A stretch of DNA of 47,544 nt, taken from Clostridiaceae bacterium AF10-41 (GTDB lineage: Bacteria > Bacillota > Clostridia > Clostridiales > Clostridiaceae). The notes under the pieces are model-generated. The model did not search any database. It was not told the DNA's origin and saw only the letters and a list, made by a program, of their open reading frames with translations. The position numbers and the translations under genes are program-made. Positions 28,018-37,102 of this stretch are shown here, piece by piece; position 1 is the stretch's first letter, and each line of letters begins with the position of its first letter. The DNA is taken from contig JAQCTH010000023.1 in assembly GCA_027686065.1 (NCBI GenBank), forward strand, positions 1 through 47,544, given 5' to 3'.

Positions 28018-30558
28018 TTGGATATTCGTGAATTTTCAACTAAATTTATGGAAGCTACTCAACATATGTCTTCTGAAGAAAGAGCCTCTTTAATGAAGAT
28101 GTTTGAGAATATATCAAAAGAAATTATAAAAGAAGAACCAGCTACAAGTACAGTAGCAAGTGATGAAGGAGATAAAATTCCTGATGGAATTACAGATCGT
28201 TTAGTAAAATTAAAAGAAAATTATTTAAAACAAGTACCAACAATAACAACACATCGTGCAAGAGCTATTACCAAAATAGCTAAAGAAAATCCAGGGATGC
28301 CTAAGATTTTATTACGAGCTAAATGTTTTAAGTATTGTTGTGAAACAGCACCATTAGTAATTCAAGATAATGAATTAATTGTAGGGGCTCCTTGTGGTGC
28401 ACCTCGTGCTGGCGCCTTTTCTCCAGATATAGCATGGAGATGGATGGTTGATGAAATTGATACTATAGGTAATCGTGCTCAAGATCCGTTTTATATATCT
28501 GACGAAGACAAGAAGATTATGAAAGAAGAATTATTCCCATATTGGGCAGGTAAATCTGTTGATGAATATTGTGAAGATCAATATCGTGAAGCAGGTGTTT
28601 GGGAACTTTCTGGAGAATCATTTGTTTCAGATTGCTCTTATCATGCTATTAATGGTGGTGGAGATTCAAACCCTGGATATGATGTAATTCTAATGAAGAA
28701 GGGCATGCTAGATATTCAACAAGATGCAAAAGATAATCTTGAAAAACTTAACTATGAAAATCCTGATGATATAGAAAAAATTTATTTCTATAAAGCGGTT
28801 ATTGATACCACAGAAGGCGTAATGATTTATGCTAAACGTTTATCAGAATATGCTAAGGAATTAGCGGCTAAGGAAACAAATCCTAAGCGTAAAGCAGAAT
28901 TGGAAAAGATATCCGAAATTAACGCAAGAGTTCCTGCTCATAGACCAAATACATTTTGGGAAGCAATACAAGCAGTTTGGACAATAGAATCTTTATTAGT
29001 AGTTGAAGAAAATCAAACAGGTATGTCTATAGGTCGTGTTGACCAATACATGTATGAATTCTATAAAGATGATATTGAATCCGGAAGAATGAATGATTTC
29101 CAAGCATTTGAATTAGCAGGTTGTATGCTTATTAAAATGTCTGAAATGATGTGGATTACTAGTGAAGGAGGTTCTAAATTCTTTGCTGGGTATCAACCAT
29201 TTGTAAATATGTGTGTTGGTGGAGTTACAAGAGATGGACGTGATGCTACTAACGAATTAACTTACTTACTTATGGATGCTGTTCGTCATGTTAAGATTTA
29301 TCAACCATCATTAGCATGCCGTATTCACAATAAATCTCCTCATAAATATCTTAAAAAGATAGTTGATGTAGTTCGTGCAGGAATGGGATTCCCGGCATGT
29401 CATTTTGATGACGTTCATATAAAAATGATGCTAGCTAAGGGAGTTAGCATTGAAGATGCAAGAGACTATTGTTTAATGGGATGTGTTGAGCCACAAAAGT
29501 CAGGTAGATTATATCAATGGACATCTACAGCATATACGCAATGGCCAATATGTATTGAACTTGTTCTTAATAATGGAGTACCACTTTGGTACAAAAAACA
29601 AGTTTGTCCAGATATGGGTAATATAGATAATTTTAAAACCTATGAAGAATTTGAAAATGCAGTTAGGGAACAAATAAAATATATAACTAAATGGAGCAGT
29701 GTTGCTACTGTAATTTCACAAAGAGTTCATAAAGATCTTGCACCAAAACCTTTAATGTCAATAATGTATGAGGGATGTATGGAAAAAGGTAGAGGTGTTG
29801 AAGCTGGCGGAGCAATGTATAACTTTGGACCAGGGGTAGTTTGGAGTGGACTTGCTACTTATACTGACTCAATGGCTGCTATTAAGAAATTAGTATTTGA
29901 AGAAAAGAAATATACACTAAGAGAATTAAATGAAGCTCTAAAAGCTGATTTTATTGGATATGAAAAGCTTAGAAAAGATTGTTTAGAAGCACCTAAGTAT
30001 GGTAACGATGATGATTATGTAGATTATATAGCTGCTGACTTAATAAACTTTACTGAAATGGAGCATCGTAAGTACAAGACATTATATTCTGTATTAAGTC
30101 ATGGAACTTTATCAATTTCAAACAATACTCCATTCGGACAATTAACTGGAGCTACAGCAAATGGACGTAGCGCATGGATGCCATTATCGGATGGAATAAG
30201 TCCATCACAAGGCTCAGATTATAAAGGGCCTACAGCAATAATAAAATCTGTATCTAAAATGGCTTGTGACAATATGAATATTGGTATGGTGCACAACTTT
30301 AAGCTTATAGCTGGGCTTCTTGATACTAAAGAAGGTGAAGATGGGATTATAACTTTATTACGTAGTGCTTGCACTCTTGGAATTGGAGAAGTTCAATTTA
30401 ATTATTTAGATAATAATACGCTAATTGAGGCACAAAAACATCCAGAACAATATCGTGATTTAATTGTTCGTGTAGCAGGATATAGTTCATTTTTCGTTGA
30501 GTTATGTAAAGATGTTCAAGATGAAATAATTAGTAGAACAATGCTTACACACTTCTAA
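28018..30558 (+). CDS. cutC: Choline trimethylamine-lyase (glycyl radical enzyme) CutC
   Basis: CutC cleaves choline to trimethylamine and acetaldehyde using a glycyl radical. I choose the TTG at 28018, 7 nt after GAGAGG, rather than the ATG at 28003 that lies in the ribosome binding site. The product is 846 residues, and Cys489 (GCVEPQ) and Gly821 (RVAGYS) then fall at the numbers known for Desulfovibrio alaskensis CutC. Choline-pocket residues are also in register: Tyr208 and Asp216 (YHAINGGGD), Glu491 and Thr502 ([12 protein letters not shown]). The first ~40 residues ([16 protein letters not shown] and onward) form an amphipathic helix followed by a linker, an encapsulation peptide. Intact. 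Confidence 0.97.
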   Translation: MDIREFSTKFMEATQHMSSEERASLMKMFENISKEIIKEEPATSTVASDEGDKIPDGITDRLVKLKENYLKQVPTITTHRARAITKIAKENPGMPKILLRAKCFKYCCETAPLVIQDNELIVGAPCGAPRAGAFSPDIAWRWMVDEIDTIGNRAQDPFYISDEDKKIMKEELFPYWAGKSVDEYCEDQYREAGVWELSGESFVSDCSYHAINGGGDSNPGYDVILMKKGMLDIQQDAKDNLEKLNYENPDDIEKIYFYKAVIDTTEGVMIYAKRLSEYAKELAAKETNPKRKAELEKISEINARVPAHRPNTFWEAIQAVWTIESLLVVEENQTGMSIGRVDQYMYEFYKDDIESGRMNDFQAFELAGCMLIKMSEMMWITSEGGSKFFAGYQPFVNMCVGGVTRDGRDATNELTYLLMDAVRHVKIYQPSLACRIHNKSPHKYLKKIVDVVRAGMGFPACHFDDVHIKMMLAKGVSIEDARDYCLMGCVEPQKSGRLYQWTSTAYTQWPICIELVLNNGVPLWYKKQVCPDMGNIDNFKTYEEFENAVREQIKYITKWSSVATVISQRVHKDLAPKPLMSIMYEGCMEKGRGVEAGGAMYNFGPGVVWSGLATYTDSMAAIKKLVFEEKKYTLRELNEALKADFIGYEKLRKDCLEAPKYGNDDDYVDYIAADLINFTEMEHRKYKTLYSVLSHGTLSISNNTPFGQLTGATANGRSAWMPLSDGISPSQGSDYKGPTAIIKSVSKMACDNMNIGMVHNFKLIAGLLDTKEGEDGIITLLRSACTLGIGEVQFNYLDNNTLIEAQKHPEQYRDLIVRVAGYSSFFVELCKDVQDEIISRTMLTHF

Positions 30559-30612
30559 GATATAGAGATTTTTGAAGCTTAAGATAATAAAAAAGACTGG
30601 AGATTGAATAGT

Positions 30613-31566
30613 ATGGAAAATAAGAACTTAGGAATAATCCAACGAAAAGCAACAATTTTCAATGTACAAAAATACAATATGTACGATGGACCAGGAGTAA
30701 GAACTCTTATATTCTTTCAAGGATGTCCACTTCGTTGTAAATGGTGTGCTAATCCAGAAGGCATGATTAAAAAATATAGAGTTATGTTTAAAAGCAATTC
30801 ATGCGTAAATTGTGGTGCTTGTGTTTCTGTTTGTCCTGTTGGAATACATACTATTTCCAATGAAAGCTTAAAGCATGAGGTAAATCGTAATATAGAGTGT
30901 ATTGGATGCAGAAAATGCGTTGATGCTTGTTTGAACTCAGCATTATCTATAGTGGGTGAAGTAAAAACAATTTCTGAACTTGTAGAAATTGTTGAGGAAG
31001 ATAGAACTTTTTATGAAGCTTCAGGTGGAGGAGTTACTTTAGGTGGTGGTGAAGTTTTAATGCAACCAGAAGCAGCAAGTAGTTTGCTTATGGCATGTAA
31101 ACAAGAAGGAATAAATACTGCAATTGAAACCTGTGGATATGCAAAGCTAGAATCAGTATTGAAAGTTGCTGAATTTACAGATTTATTTCTGTTTGATATA
31201 AAGCATATTGATTCTGATAGACACTTTGAGCTAACTGGAGTTAGAAATGAACAAATATTAGAAAACTTAAAGGAACTTCTTCGCCGTAAATATAAAGTTA
31301 AAATTAGAATGCCTTTATTAAAGGGAGTAAATGATCGCAAAGAAGATATTGAAGATATTATGAAGTTTTTGATGCCTTTTAAGGATTATAAAAATTTTAA
31401 AGGAATTGATTTACTTCCATATCATAAAATGGGGGTAAATAAATACAATCAATTAGGAATTGAATATCCAATTGAAGGAGATCCAAGCTTAAGCAATGAA
31501 GATTTAAATAAAATTGAAATTTGCATTAAAAAATATGATTTATCTGTTAAAGTGATTCGCCATTAA
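30613..31566 (+). CDS. cutD: CutC-activating radical SAM enzyme CutD
   Basis: It installs the glycyl radical on CutC using S-adenosylmethionine. The ATG at 30613 sits 10 nt after GGAG; an in-frame TTG at 30604 is too close to it. The 317-residue protein has the radical SAM CxxxCxxC as Cys38, Cys42 and Cys45 (GCPLRCKWC). An inserted two-cluster ferredoxin-like domain follows ('CVNCGACVSVCP', 'CIGCRKCVDAC'). 'SGGGVTLGGGEVLMQPE' is the GGE motif. Length and layout are typical of glycyl radical enzyme activases. It follows cutC by 54 nt. Confidence 0.96.
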   Translation: MENKNLGIIQRKATIFNVQKYNMYDGPGVRTLIFFQGCPLRCKWCANPEGMIKKYRVMFKSNSCVNCGACVSVCPVGIHTISNESLKHEVNRNIECIGCRKCVDACLNSALSIVGEVKTISELVEIVEEDRTFYEASGGGVTLGGGEVLMQPEAASSLLMACKQEGINTAIETCGYAKLESVLKVAEFTDLFLFDIKHIDSDRHFELTGVRNEQILENLKELLRRKYKVKIRMPLLKGVNDRKEDIEDIMKFLMPFKDYKNFKGIDLLPYHKMGVNKYNQLGIEYPIEGDPSLSNEDLNKIEICIKKYDLSVKVIRH

Positions 31567-31603
31567 AAATTTCAAATAAATAATAAAATGGAAGGTAAGA
31601 TCT

Positions 31604-31957
31604 ATGGGAGAGTTTCTTGAAAGAAATATACAACGTGTTATACAAGAGTCAGTACCAGGAAAACAAATTACAATTGCTCATGTTATTGCTTCACCAATGC
31701 CTGATATATATGAACGATTAGGAATCGATGAAAAAGGAGCTATAGGAATTTTGACTTTAACACCTTATGAAACAGCTATTATTGCAGCAGATATTGCTAC
31801 AAAAGTTGCAGATGTTGAAATTGGATTCTTGGATCGTTTTACAGGATCTGTAGTTATAAATGGTGATGTACAAAGCGTTGAAACAGCACTTAATGCTGTA
31901 AATGATAAATTGAAAAATTTACTTGGATTTACTACTGCTCCTATAACAAGAACATGA
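31604..31957 (+). CDS. eutS: Circularly permuted BMC shell protein (EutS/PduU-like)
   Basis: The 117-residue protein has the EutS signature: '[18 protein letters not shown]', then '[20 protein letters not shown]' and '[14 protein letters not shown]'. The N-terminal '[11 protein letters not shown]' strand forms the beta-barrel cap in PduU/EutS hexamers. Its TGA overlaps the ATG of eutP (ATGA). Confidence 0.92.
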   Translation: MGEFLERNIQRVIQESVPGKQITIAHVIASPMPDIYERLGIDEKGAIGILTLTPYETAIIAADIATKVADVEIGFLDRFTGSVVINGDVQSVETALNAVNDKLKNLLGFTTAPITRT

Positions 31958-32394
31958 GAAAGAAACGAGTAATGGTAATAGGTCCATCAAGATGTGGAAA
32001 AACTACATTGGTAAATGAACTAAATGATTACCATGGTGAATTAAAAAGAACACAGGATATGATTTATGGCAAAAATACAATTGATATACCTGGATCATAT
32101 ATAGAAAATTCTTGGATGTACAAGCATATAATTGCAGCGGCTCAAGATGCCTCTCATGTATTAATTTTAATTGATCAATCTAGATGTACAGATGTATATC
32201 CTCATGGATTTGTAAAATCCTTTAGATGTCCAGTAATCGGAATAATAACTAAATGTGATTTGATGGAAGAAAATAAAGAGATTTGTATAAAGAAACTTAA
32301 GCTTATAGGAATTTCTGAACCATATTTTCATATTAGCTCTTCTAAAGGAATAGGTATTGATTCTTTAAAAAAATATTTATTTGGAAGTGGGTAA
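31954..32394 (+). CDS. eutP: EutP/PduV-like small GTPase
   Basis: The 146-residue Ras-like P-loop protein has G1 GPSRCGKTT, 'IDIPGSY' at the G3 position, 'TKCD' at G4 and 'SSSKG' at G5. Homologs PduV/EutP associate with the outside of microcompartments and may help position them; their substrate role is unsettled. It starts in a 4-nt overlap with the EutS-like gene. Confidence 0.9.
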   Translation: MRKKRVMVIGPSRCGKTTLVNELNDYHGELKRTQDMIYGKNTIDIPGSYIENSWMYKHIIAAAQDASHVLILIDQSRCTDVYPHGFVKSFRCPVIGIITKCDLMEENKEICIKKLKLIGISEPYFHISSSKGIGIDSLKKYLFGSG

Positions 32395-32410
32395 AGTAAA
32401 GGGGGCAATG

Positions 32411-33064
32411 ATGAAATTTATTACTGAAGAGTATTTAAGAGATTTATATAAAAAAGAACCTTTTAGTACTTATCAATTGAATCAAGGAGAGCGCCTTACA
32501 CCTGGAGCAAAGCAATATCTATCTGATATAGGAATAAGAATGTCAGATGAAGTTTCATACAATAAAAAAGCTAATGATATAAAAGAATCAAAAACATTAC
32601 AAATTGGATGTAAGAAGAGGCTTTATTATAAATTAAAATCTATGGAAGCAGAATTTCTCGTAGTAAGCCGTGATGTTTTAAAGGATGATATTATATTATC
32701 TCAAAATATTATTTCATTGGGTAAAAAAATCACAAATATTAGAAATTTTATAGCAGGAGAAACGGAGTTAGAAAAACTTATCTGTCAGGAATGTACAGGA
32801 ATAAATTCAACTAATTTTTATGATGATATTGATGACTGCTTTGAAATTACAGAATTTTATATGCAACTTAATAAAAGTAATGAAATATTAAAATTGCATG
32901 TACTTCGCTGTAAAGTTCATGAATTAGAATTATATCTTTCTGAATTTTATAATGAGGATAATTTAGGTCATGATGTTATAAAAAGTGTTAACTCAATTAT
33001 TAACTCCTTATCTCAGATAATTTGTTCAATTGTTGGAGGGAAAATATGTCAGAGGAAAAATTAA
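32411..33064 (+). CDS. Reduced EutT-like protein
   Basis: The start is the ATG encoding MKFITEEYL, 5 nt after AAAGGGGGCA; the frame can be read earlier but without a proper start. The 217 residues resemble ethanolamine cobalamin adenosyltransferase EutT at the N-terminus (FITEEYLR...RLTPGAKQYL) and near the end (LHVLRCKVHELELYLSEFY). The region that in EutT holds the CC-x-x-C metal motif is missing, and the protein is about 50 residues shorter. The CutC pathway needs no cobalamin, so adenosyltransferase activity is doubtful. Its conserved place beside eutP and eutJ suggests another function. Homology call is moderate. Confidence 0.65.
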   Translation: MKFITEEYLRDLYKKEPFSTYQLNQGERLTPGAKQYLSDIGIRMSDEVSYNKKANDIKESKTLQIGCKKRLYYKLKSMEAEFLVVSRDVLKDDIILSQNIISLGKKITNIRNFIAGETELEKLICQECTGINSTNFYDDIDDCFEITEFYMQLNKSNEILKLHVLRCKVHELELYLSEFYNEDNLGHDVIKSVNSIINSLSQIICSIVGGKICQRKN

Positions 33065-33891
33065 CTTTTGAATATTGTGACAAGCTTGTTCATGATTTTG
33101 AAAAAGTTATAGATAAGGCTATTGTAGGAAATTCAGAAGTTTACTATACAGGGGTTGATTTAGGAACTGCATGTATAGTTGTAGCTGTACTAGATGAAAA
33201 TTATAGACCAGTTGCAGGTGCTTATAGATATGCAGATGTAGTACGTGATGGCATGGTTGTTGATTATATTGGTGCCGTTAGGATTGTAAGGGAGCTAAAA
33301 GAAGAAATTGAAGAGAAATTAGGTAAGGAACTACTTTATGCAGCAGCAGCAATTCCACCTGGAACAGATGCATTAGATTCAGGAGCAATTAAAAATGTAG
33401 TACAAGCTGCCGGATTTGAACTTACAAATTTGTTAGATGAACCTACTGCTGCAAATGAAGTTCTTAAAATTGAAAATGGAGCGGTTGTTGATATAGGTGG
33501 TGGAACAACAGGGATTTCTATTTTAAAAGATGGAAAAGTAGTTTATATTGCTGATGAACCAACTGGTGGAACTCATTTTTCATTAGTTATATCAGGTGCC
33601 TATGGAATGACTTTTTCAGAAGCTGATCAGTTTAAAAGAGATAACAGAAGACATAAAGAATTACTTCCGGTATTAAAGCCTGTGGTAGAAAAAGTTTCTT
33701 CTATTATTAATCAACATATAAATGGGTATGATGTTAATGAAATTTCTTTAGTAGGCGGAACTTGCTGTTTAACTGGAATAGAAGAAATTATTGAAAAGCA
33801 AACAGGAATTTACACTCATAAGCCTCATAATCCAATGTTTGTAACACCACTTGGTATAGCACTTAGTTGTACAAAAGAAATTATTGAATAA
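33046..33891 (+). CDS. eutJ: EutJ-like actin/Hsp70-fold protein
   Basis: The start is ATG (MSEEKL), 5 nt after GGAGGG and overlapping the end of the previous gene by 19 nt; this gives 281 residues. The ATPase fold shows 'YTGVDLGTACIVVAV' (phosphate 1), 'GAVVDIGGGTTGIS' (phosphate 2), 'PTGGTHFS' and 'SLVGGTCCLTGIEE' (adenosine). EutJ is thought to be a chaperone for the ethanolamine microcompartment; a similar role in folding or loading cargo here is by family. Confidence 0.88.
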   Translation: MSEEKLTFEYCDKLVHDFEKVIDKAIVGNSEVYYTGVDLGTACIVVAVLDENYRPVAGAYRYADVVRDGMVVDYIGAVRIVRELKEEIEEKLGKELLYAAAAIPPGTDALDSGAIKNVVQAAGFELTNLLDEPTAANEVLKIENGAVVDIGGGTTGISILKDGKVVYIADEPTGGTHFSLVISGAYGMTFSEADQFKRDNRRHKELLPVLKPVVEKVSSIINQHINGYDVNEISLVGGTCCLTGIEEIIEKQTGIYTHKPHNPMFVTPLGIALSCTKEIIE

Positions 33892-33905
33892 GGAGAGTGA
33901 ATGGT

Positions 33906-34208
33906 ATGGAGTTTAGAATTATAAAATCACCATCTGAAGGTACTTTAGACATTCTAAGACGACGTATGGGAACAAATTGTAAAACTGACTTAGATAGTGC
34001 TGATGCAATTGGCCTTGTTCAAGGAAGAATGATAGAAATGATTTGTGCGGCAGATATTGCAGAAAAAGCTGTTGGAGTTACAGTTGAGGATGTTAGAGGA
34101 AGTTGTCCACAAAATATGATTTTAATTGCGATTTTTGGAGATACAGCCTCTGTTGAATCAGCAATTAAAGAAATTAAAATCAAGATGGAAGAAGGAAAAA
34201 CATTATGA
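33906..34208 (+). CDS. GrpU-like permuted BMC shell protein with predicted Fe-S site
   Basis: The ATG at 33906 (MEFRIIK) is 10 nt after AGGAG; an upstream GTG overlaps that site. The 100-residue protein has the permuted BMC order ('SADAIGLVQGRMIEMICAADI', 'LIAIFGDTASVESAI'). The pore loop carries 'RGSCPQN' with Cys67. Permuted shell proteins of the GrpU type from glycyl-radical microcompartments bind an Fe-S cluster through a Cys in a GSCPQ-like motif, so the same is predicted here. Downstream overlap with eutN is ATGA. Confidence 0.78.
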   Translation: MEFRIIKSPSEGTLDILRRRMGTNCKTDLDSADAIGLVQGRMIEMICAADIAEKAVGVTVEDVRGSCPQNMILIAIFGDTASVESAIKEIKIKMEEGKTL

Positions 34209-34468
34209 TAACGGCAAAACTTATTGGCAACGTGTGGGCAACAAGAAAAGCTGAAGCCTTAAGTGGATTTAAACTTATGTTGGCTGAGGAAATAGGTGGA
34301 ATTAATGAAGGTAGAAGATTAATAGTAGTTGATATTATTAGCGCAGGTATAGGGGATAGAGTAATTATATGCACCGGATCCTCTGCTCGTAGGATGTTAG
34401 GGAATGACGATATACCAGTTGATGCGGTGGTTGTAGGAATCATTGATGAAGATTGTAATTTTAAATAA
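34205..34468 (+). CDS. eutN: BMC-P pentameric vertex protein (EutN/CcmL family)
   Basis: The 87-residue OB-fold protein has 'AKLIGNVWATRKAEALSGFKL', 'VVDIISAGIGDRVIICTGSSARRM' and 'PVDAVVVGIID', the complete EutN/CcmL pattern. Pentamers cap the vertices of the shell. It is the only vertex protein in the locus. Confidence 0.95.
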   Translation: MITAKLIGNVWATRKAEALSGFKLMLAEEIGGINEGRRLIVVDIISAGIGDRVIICTGSSARRMLGNDDIPVDAVVVGIIDEDCNFK

Positions 34469-34485
34469 ATTCAGGAGGTATAACT

Positions 34486-35814
34486 ATGAGTCTTTTAGAT
34501 AAAGTAAAGGATGCGGGAGTTATTGGAGCAGGTGGAGCAGGATTTCCTACCCATACTAAATTAGCAGCAAAGGCAGAATATGTACTTCTAAATGGAGCAG
34601 AATGTGAACCTCTCCTGAGAGTTGACCAACAATTAATGGAAATCTTCCCAGATGAAATAATTAAAGGTTTTGAAGTTGCCAGAGAACTTGTTTCTGCAGA
34701 AAAAGGAATTATGGGAATAAAAGGAAAGCATAAAAAAGTAATTTCTATTTTAAGAGATAGAATTATTAAACTACAAATGGGAGATGTAATTGAAGTAAAG
34801 GAACTTCCAGATATATATCCAGCAGGTGATGAACAAGTGCTTGTTTATGAACTTACAGGAAGAATTGTTCCAGAAGCAGGTATTCCTATTCAAGTTGGAT
34901 GTGTAGTTGTAAATAGTGAAACAGCTTTAAATATTTATAATGCATCTATAGGAAAATCAGTTACAGAAAAGTATATAACTGTTTCAGGAAATGTACCCAA
35001 TCCATTAACCGTAAAAGTTCCTATTGGTACAAAAATTATTGATGTATTAAAGCTTAGTGGAATAAATAATTTTAATGAGTATGCAGTTATTGATGGCGGA
35101 CCTATGATGGGACCTGTAATGAAAAGTTTAGATGGTTATGTAACTAAGAAAAACAAGGGTTTTGTAATTCTAAAAAAGGAACATGCATTAATACGTAAAA
35201 AGTCTGTTGAAATGAATCAAGCTCGAAGAGTAAACAGAGCTTCTTGTGAACAATGTAGAATGTGTACAGATATGTGCCCACGTTATTTACTTGGACATGG
35301 AACTCAGCCTCATAAGATGATGAGAGCTATGGCATATAATCTTCAAGATGTAGAAGGACAAAAAATATCTCAATTATGCTGCCAGTGTAATTTATGTGAA
35401 CTATTTTCTTGTCCAGCTGGACTTTATCCAAAAGCAGCAAATTTATATTTTAAGCAACAGCTTATGGAAAAGAATATTAGGTATAAAGCATCAAAAGATA
35501 ATTTCGAAGTAAGACAAGTTCGTGAATATAGATTAATACCAAGTAAGAGACTTATTGCAAGGCTAGGTTTGCGAGAATTTGATAAACCAGCTCCTTTAAC
35601 TAATATTACAGTAGAACCTGAAACAGTTTGCATTGCTACACAACAGCATGTTGGTGCTCCAGCTATTTCTAATATAGCTATAGGTGATTATGTTAAAGCT
35701 GGTGATTTAATAGGTAGCATTAAAGAGGGAAGCTTAGGTGCTACAATACATGCGAGTATTTCAGGAATTATTACAGCAATTGAAAATAATTTTATAACTA
35801 TAAGGAGGGGTTAA
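34486..35814 (+). CDS. PduS/RnfC-like flavin and Fe-S electron-transfer protein
   Basis: The 442-residue protein has an RnfC/Nqo1-like N-terminus ('DAGVIGAGGAGFPTHTKLA', 'LLNGAECEPLLRVDQQLM', a flavin/NADH module). It has two ferredoxin-like cluster motifs ('CEQCRMCTDMCPRYL' and 'CCQCNLCELFSCPAGLYP') and a C-terminal barrel-sandwich segment. PduS reduces cobalamin in propanediol compartments, but this locus has no B12 enzyme. A role passing electrons to or from the lumen, for example for CutD or NADH balance, is inference. AGGAGG precedes the ATG. Confidence 0.85.
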   Translation: MSLLDKVKDAGVIGAGGAGFPTHTKLAAKAEYVLLNGAECEPLLRVDQQLMEIFPDEIIKGFEVARELVSAEKGIMGIKGKHKKVISILRDRIIKLQMGDVIEVKELPDIYPAGDEQVLVYELTGRIVPEAGIPIQVGCVVVNSETALNIYNASIGKSVTEKYITVSGNVPNPLTVKVPIGTKIIDVLKLSGINNFNEYAVIDGGPMMGPVMKSLDGYVTKKNKGFVILKKEHALIRKKSVEMNQARRVNRASCEQCRMCTDMCPRYLLGHGTQPHKMMRAMAYNLQDVEGQKISQLCCQCNLCELFSCPAGLYPKAANLYFKQQLMEKNIRYKASKDNFEVRQVREYRLIPSKRLIARLGLREFDKPAPLTNITVEPETVCIATQQHVGAPAISNIAIGDYVKAGDLIGSIKEGSLGATIHASISGIITAIENNFITIRRG

Positions 35815-35815
35815 T

Positions 35816-36364
35816 GTGGCTAATGCAATAGGAATGGTTGAGTTCACAAGTATTGCACGTGGAATTTATGCAGCAGATCAAATGCTTAAGACTTCAGAAG
35901 TTGAAATAGTTACAGCTAGCTCTGTTTGCCCAGGAAAATACATTGCAATAGTTAATGGTGATGTTGCAGCTGTAAATGAATCGGTAAGTGTGGGAGAGAA
36001 AATGGCAGGAGAATTTTGGATCGATTCAATGATTATTCCAAATGTGAGCCCATTGGTTTTCCCTGCAATAACAGGAGCAACAATGCCTGATAAAATCCAG
36101 GCACTAGGAATACTAGAATCTTTTTCAATAGCTAACATGGTTATATCAGCAGATGCTGTTTTAAAGGCAGCTAATTTAGATCCAATAGAGCTTAGATTAG
36201 GAACTGGATTAGGAGGCAAATCATTTTTCACATTTACTGGTGATGTATCTGCAGTTGAAGCTGGCATTGAAGCTGGAAAATCAATTATGGAAGAAAAGGG
36301 ATTACTAGTTAATGCAGAGATTATACCATCTCCATCTGAAAGATTACTACAGTCTTTACTCTAA
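35816..36364 (+). CDS. Tandem-BMC shell protein (PduT-like) with predicted 4Fe-4S cysteine
   Basis: A GTG start sits 6 nt after AGGAGGGG, one base after the stop of the PduS-like gene. The 182 residues hold two BMC domains (about 4-85 and 96-178). 'SSVCPGKYIA' places a Cys at residue 38, the residue that binds the central 4Fe-4S cluster in PduT trimers. Next to a PduS-like protein, as in the pdu operon, this is the natural shell partner for electron transfer. Confidence 0.88.
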   Translation: MANAIGMVEFTSIARGIYAADQMLKTSEVEIVTASSVCPGKYIAIVNGDVAAVNESVSVGEKMAGEFWIDSMIIPNVSPLVFPAITGATMPDKIQALGILESFSIANMVISADAVLKAANLDPIELRLGTGLGGKSFFTFTGDVSAVEAGIEAGKSIMEEKGLLVNAEIIPSPSERLLQSLL

Positions 36365-36418
36365 AAATCAGTAAAGACATTGTATAAAATTAATTTTATA
36401 ATGAAAGGATGTGAGTAA

Positions 36419-37078
36419 ATGAAGAGGTTAATTGTTGCAAAAGATGTTGAAGCTTTAATAAAACAAGGTGAAACAAAATTTTATGTTGATAGTGATGTAA
36501 TTATTACACCATCAGCTAAGGATTTGGCAAAAGCTAGTGGAATAGAATTTTCAACAGAAGTTAATAGATGTGAAGTAAAACAATCTGAAGTACAAAATTT
36601 ATGTACAAATGGAATGGATAGCGAAATGCTGTTGACTTTCTTTAAGACAATGATGGATAAAGGATTATTACAAGAAATGCTCAATTGTTTGAATAAGCCA
36701 AGCACACCATATGTTTCTGAAAACGACAAAAATGGATTAAAGGTTATTAGAGGCAATACAGTTAAAATGGATGTATTTGATACAGGAAATCCAAAGGCTA
36801 AAGCCTATTATCAAGAATTAGTAAATAAGGATGAATCTAAGATGAGCGCTGGATTTTTAACAATTGAAAATTCACGTTTTGATTGGGAATTAACTTATGA
36901 AGAAATTGATTACGTAATTGAAGGAACATTGACAATTGAAATTAATGGAAAAACTTATACTGCATACCCTGGAGATGTACTATTTGTTCCATCAGGTTCT
37001 AAGGTAGTTTGGGGTTCACCAGATAAAGCAAGAGTATTCTATACTACTTATCCTGCAAACTGGGCGGATCTTTTATAA
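36419..37078 (+). CDS. eutQ: EutQ-like cupin protein
   Basis: The 219-residue protein has a variable N-terminal half and a C-terminal cupin ('YEEIDYVIEGTLTIEINGK', 'AYPGDVLFVPSGSKVVWG', 'YTTYPANW'). EutQ in Salmonella has been reported to act as an acetate kinase; here it could turn acetyl phosphate from PduL into ATP and acetate. Activity is by family only. AAAGGATGTGAG precedes the ATG. Confidence 0.88.
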   Translation: MKRLIVAKDVEALIKQGETKFYVDSDVIITPSAKDLAKASGIEFSTEVNRCEVKQSEVQNLCTNGMDSEMLLTFFKTMMDKGLLQEMLNCLNKPSTPYVSENDKNGLKVIRGNTVKMDVFDTGNPKAKAYYQELVNKDESKMSAGFLTIENSRFDWELTYEEIDYVIEGTLTIEINGKTYTAYPGDVLFVPSGSKVVWGSPDKARVFYTTYPANWADLL

Positions 37079-37102
37079 CATAACTTTTAGGAGGATTAAT
37101 CT

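Noticed and set aside
28003..30558. Reading the glycyl radical enzyme as a diol/glycerol dehydratase or pyruvate formate-lyase
   Set aside because: Tyr208, Asp216, Cys489, Glu491, Thr502 and Gly821 all fall at CutC positions, and cutD plus the shell set follow.
32381..32410. Earlier start for the EutT-like gene
   Set aside because: The upstream TTG lacks a ribosome binding site and overlaps the eutP end; homologs begin at the FITE segment.
34180..36756. Antisense open frames across eutN, the PduS-like, PduT-like and eutQ genes
   Set aside because: They are shadows of well-matched sense genes, with no start signals.
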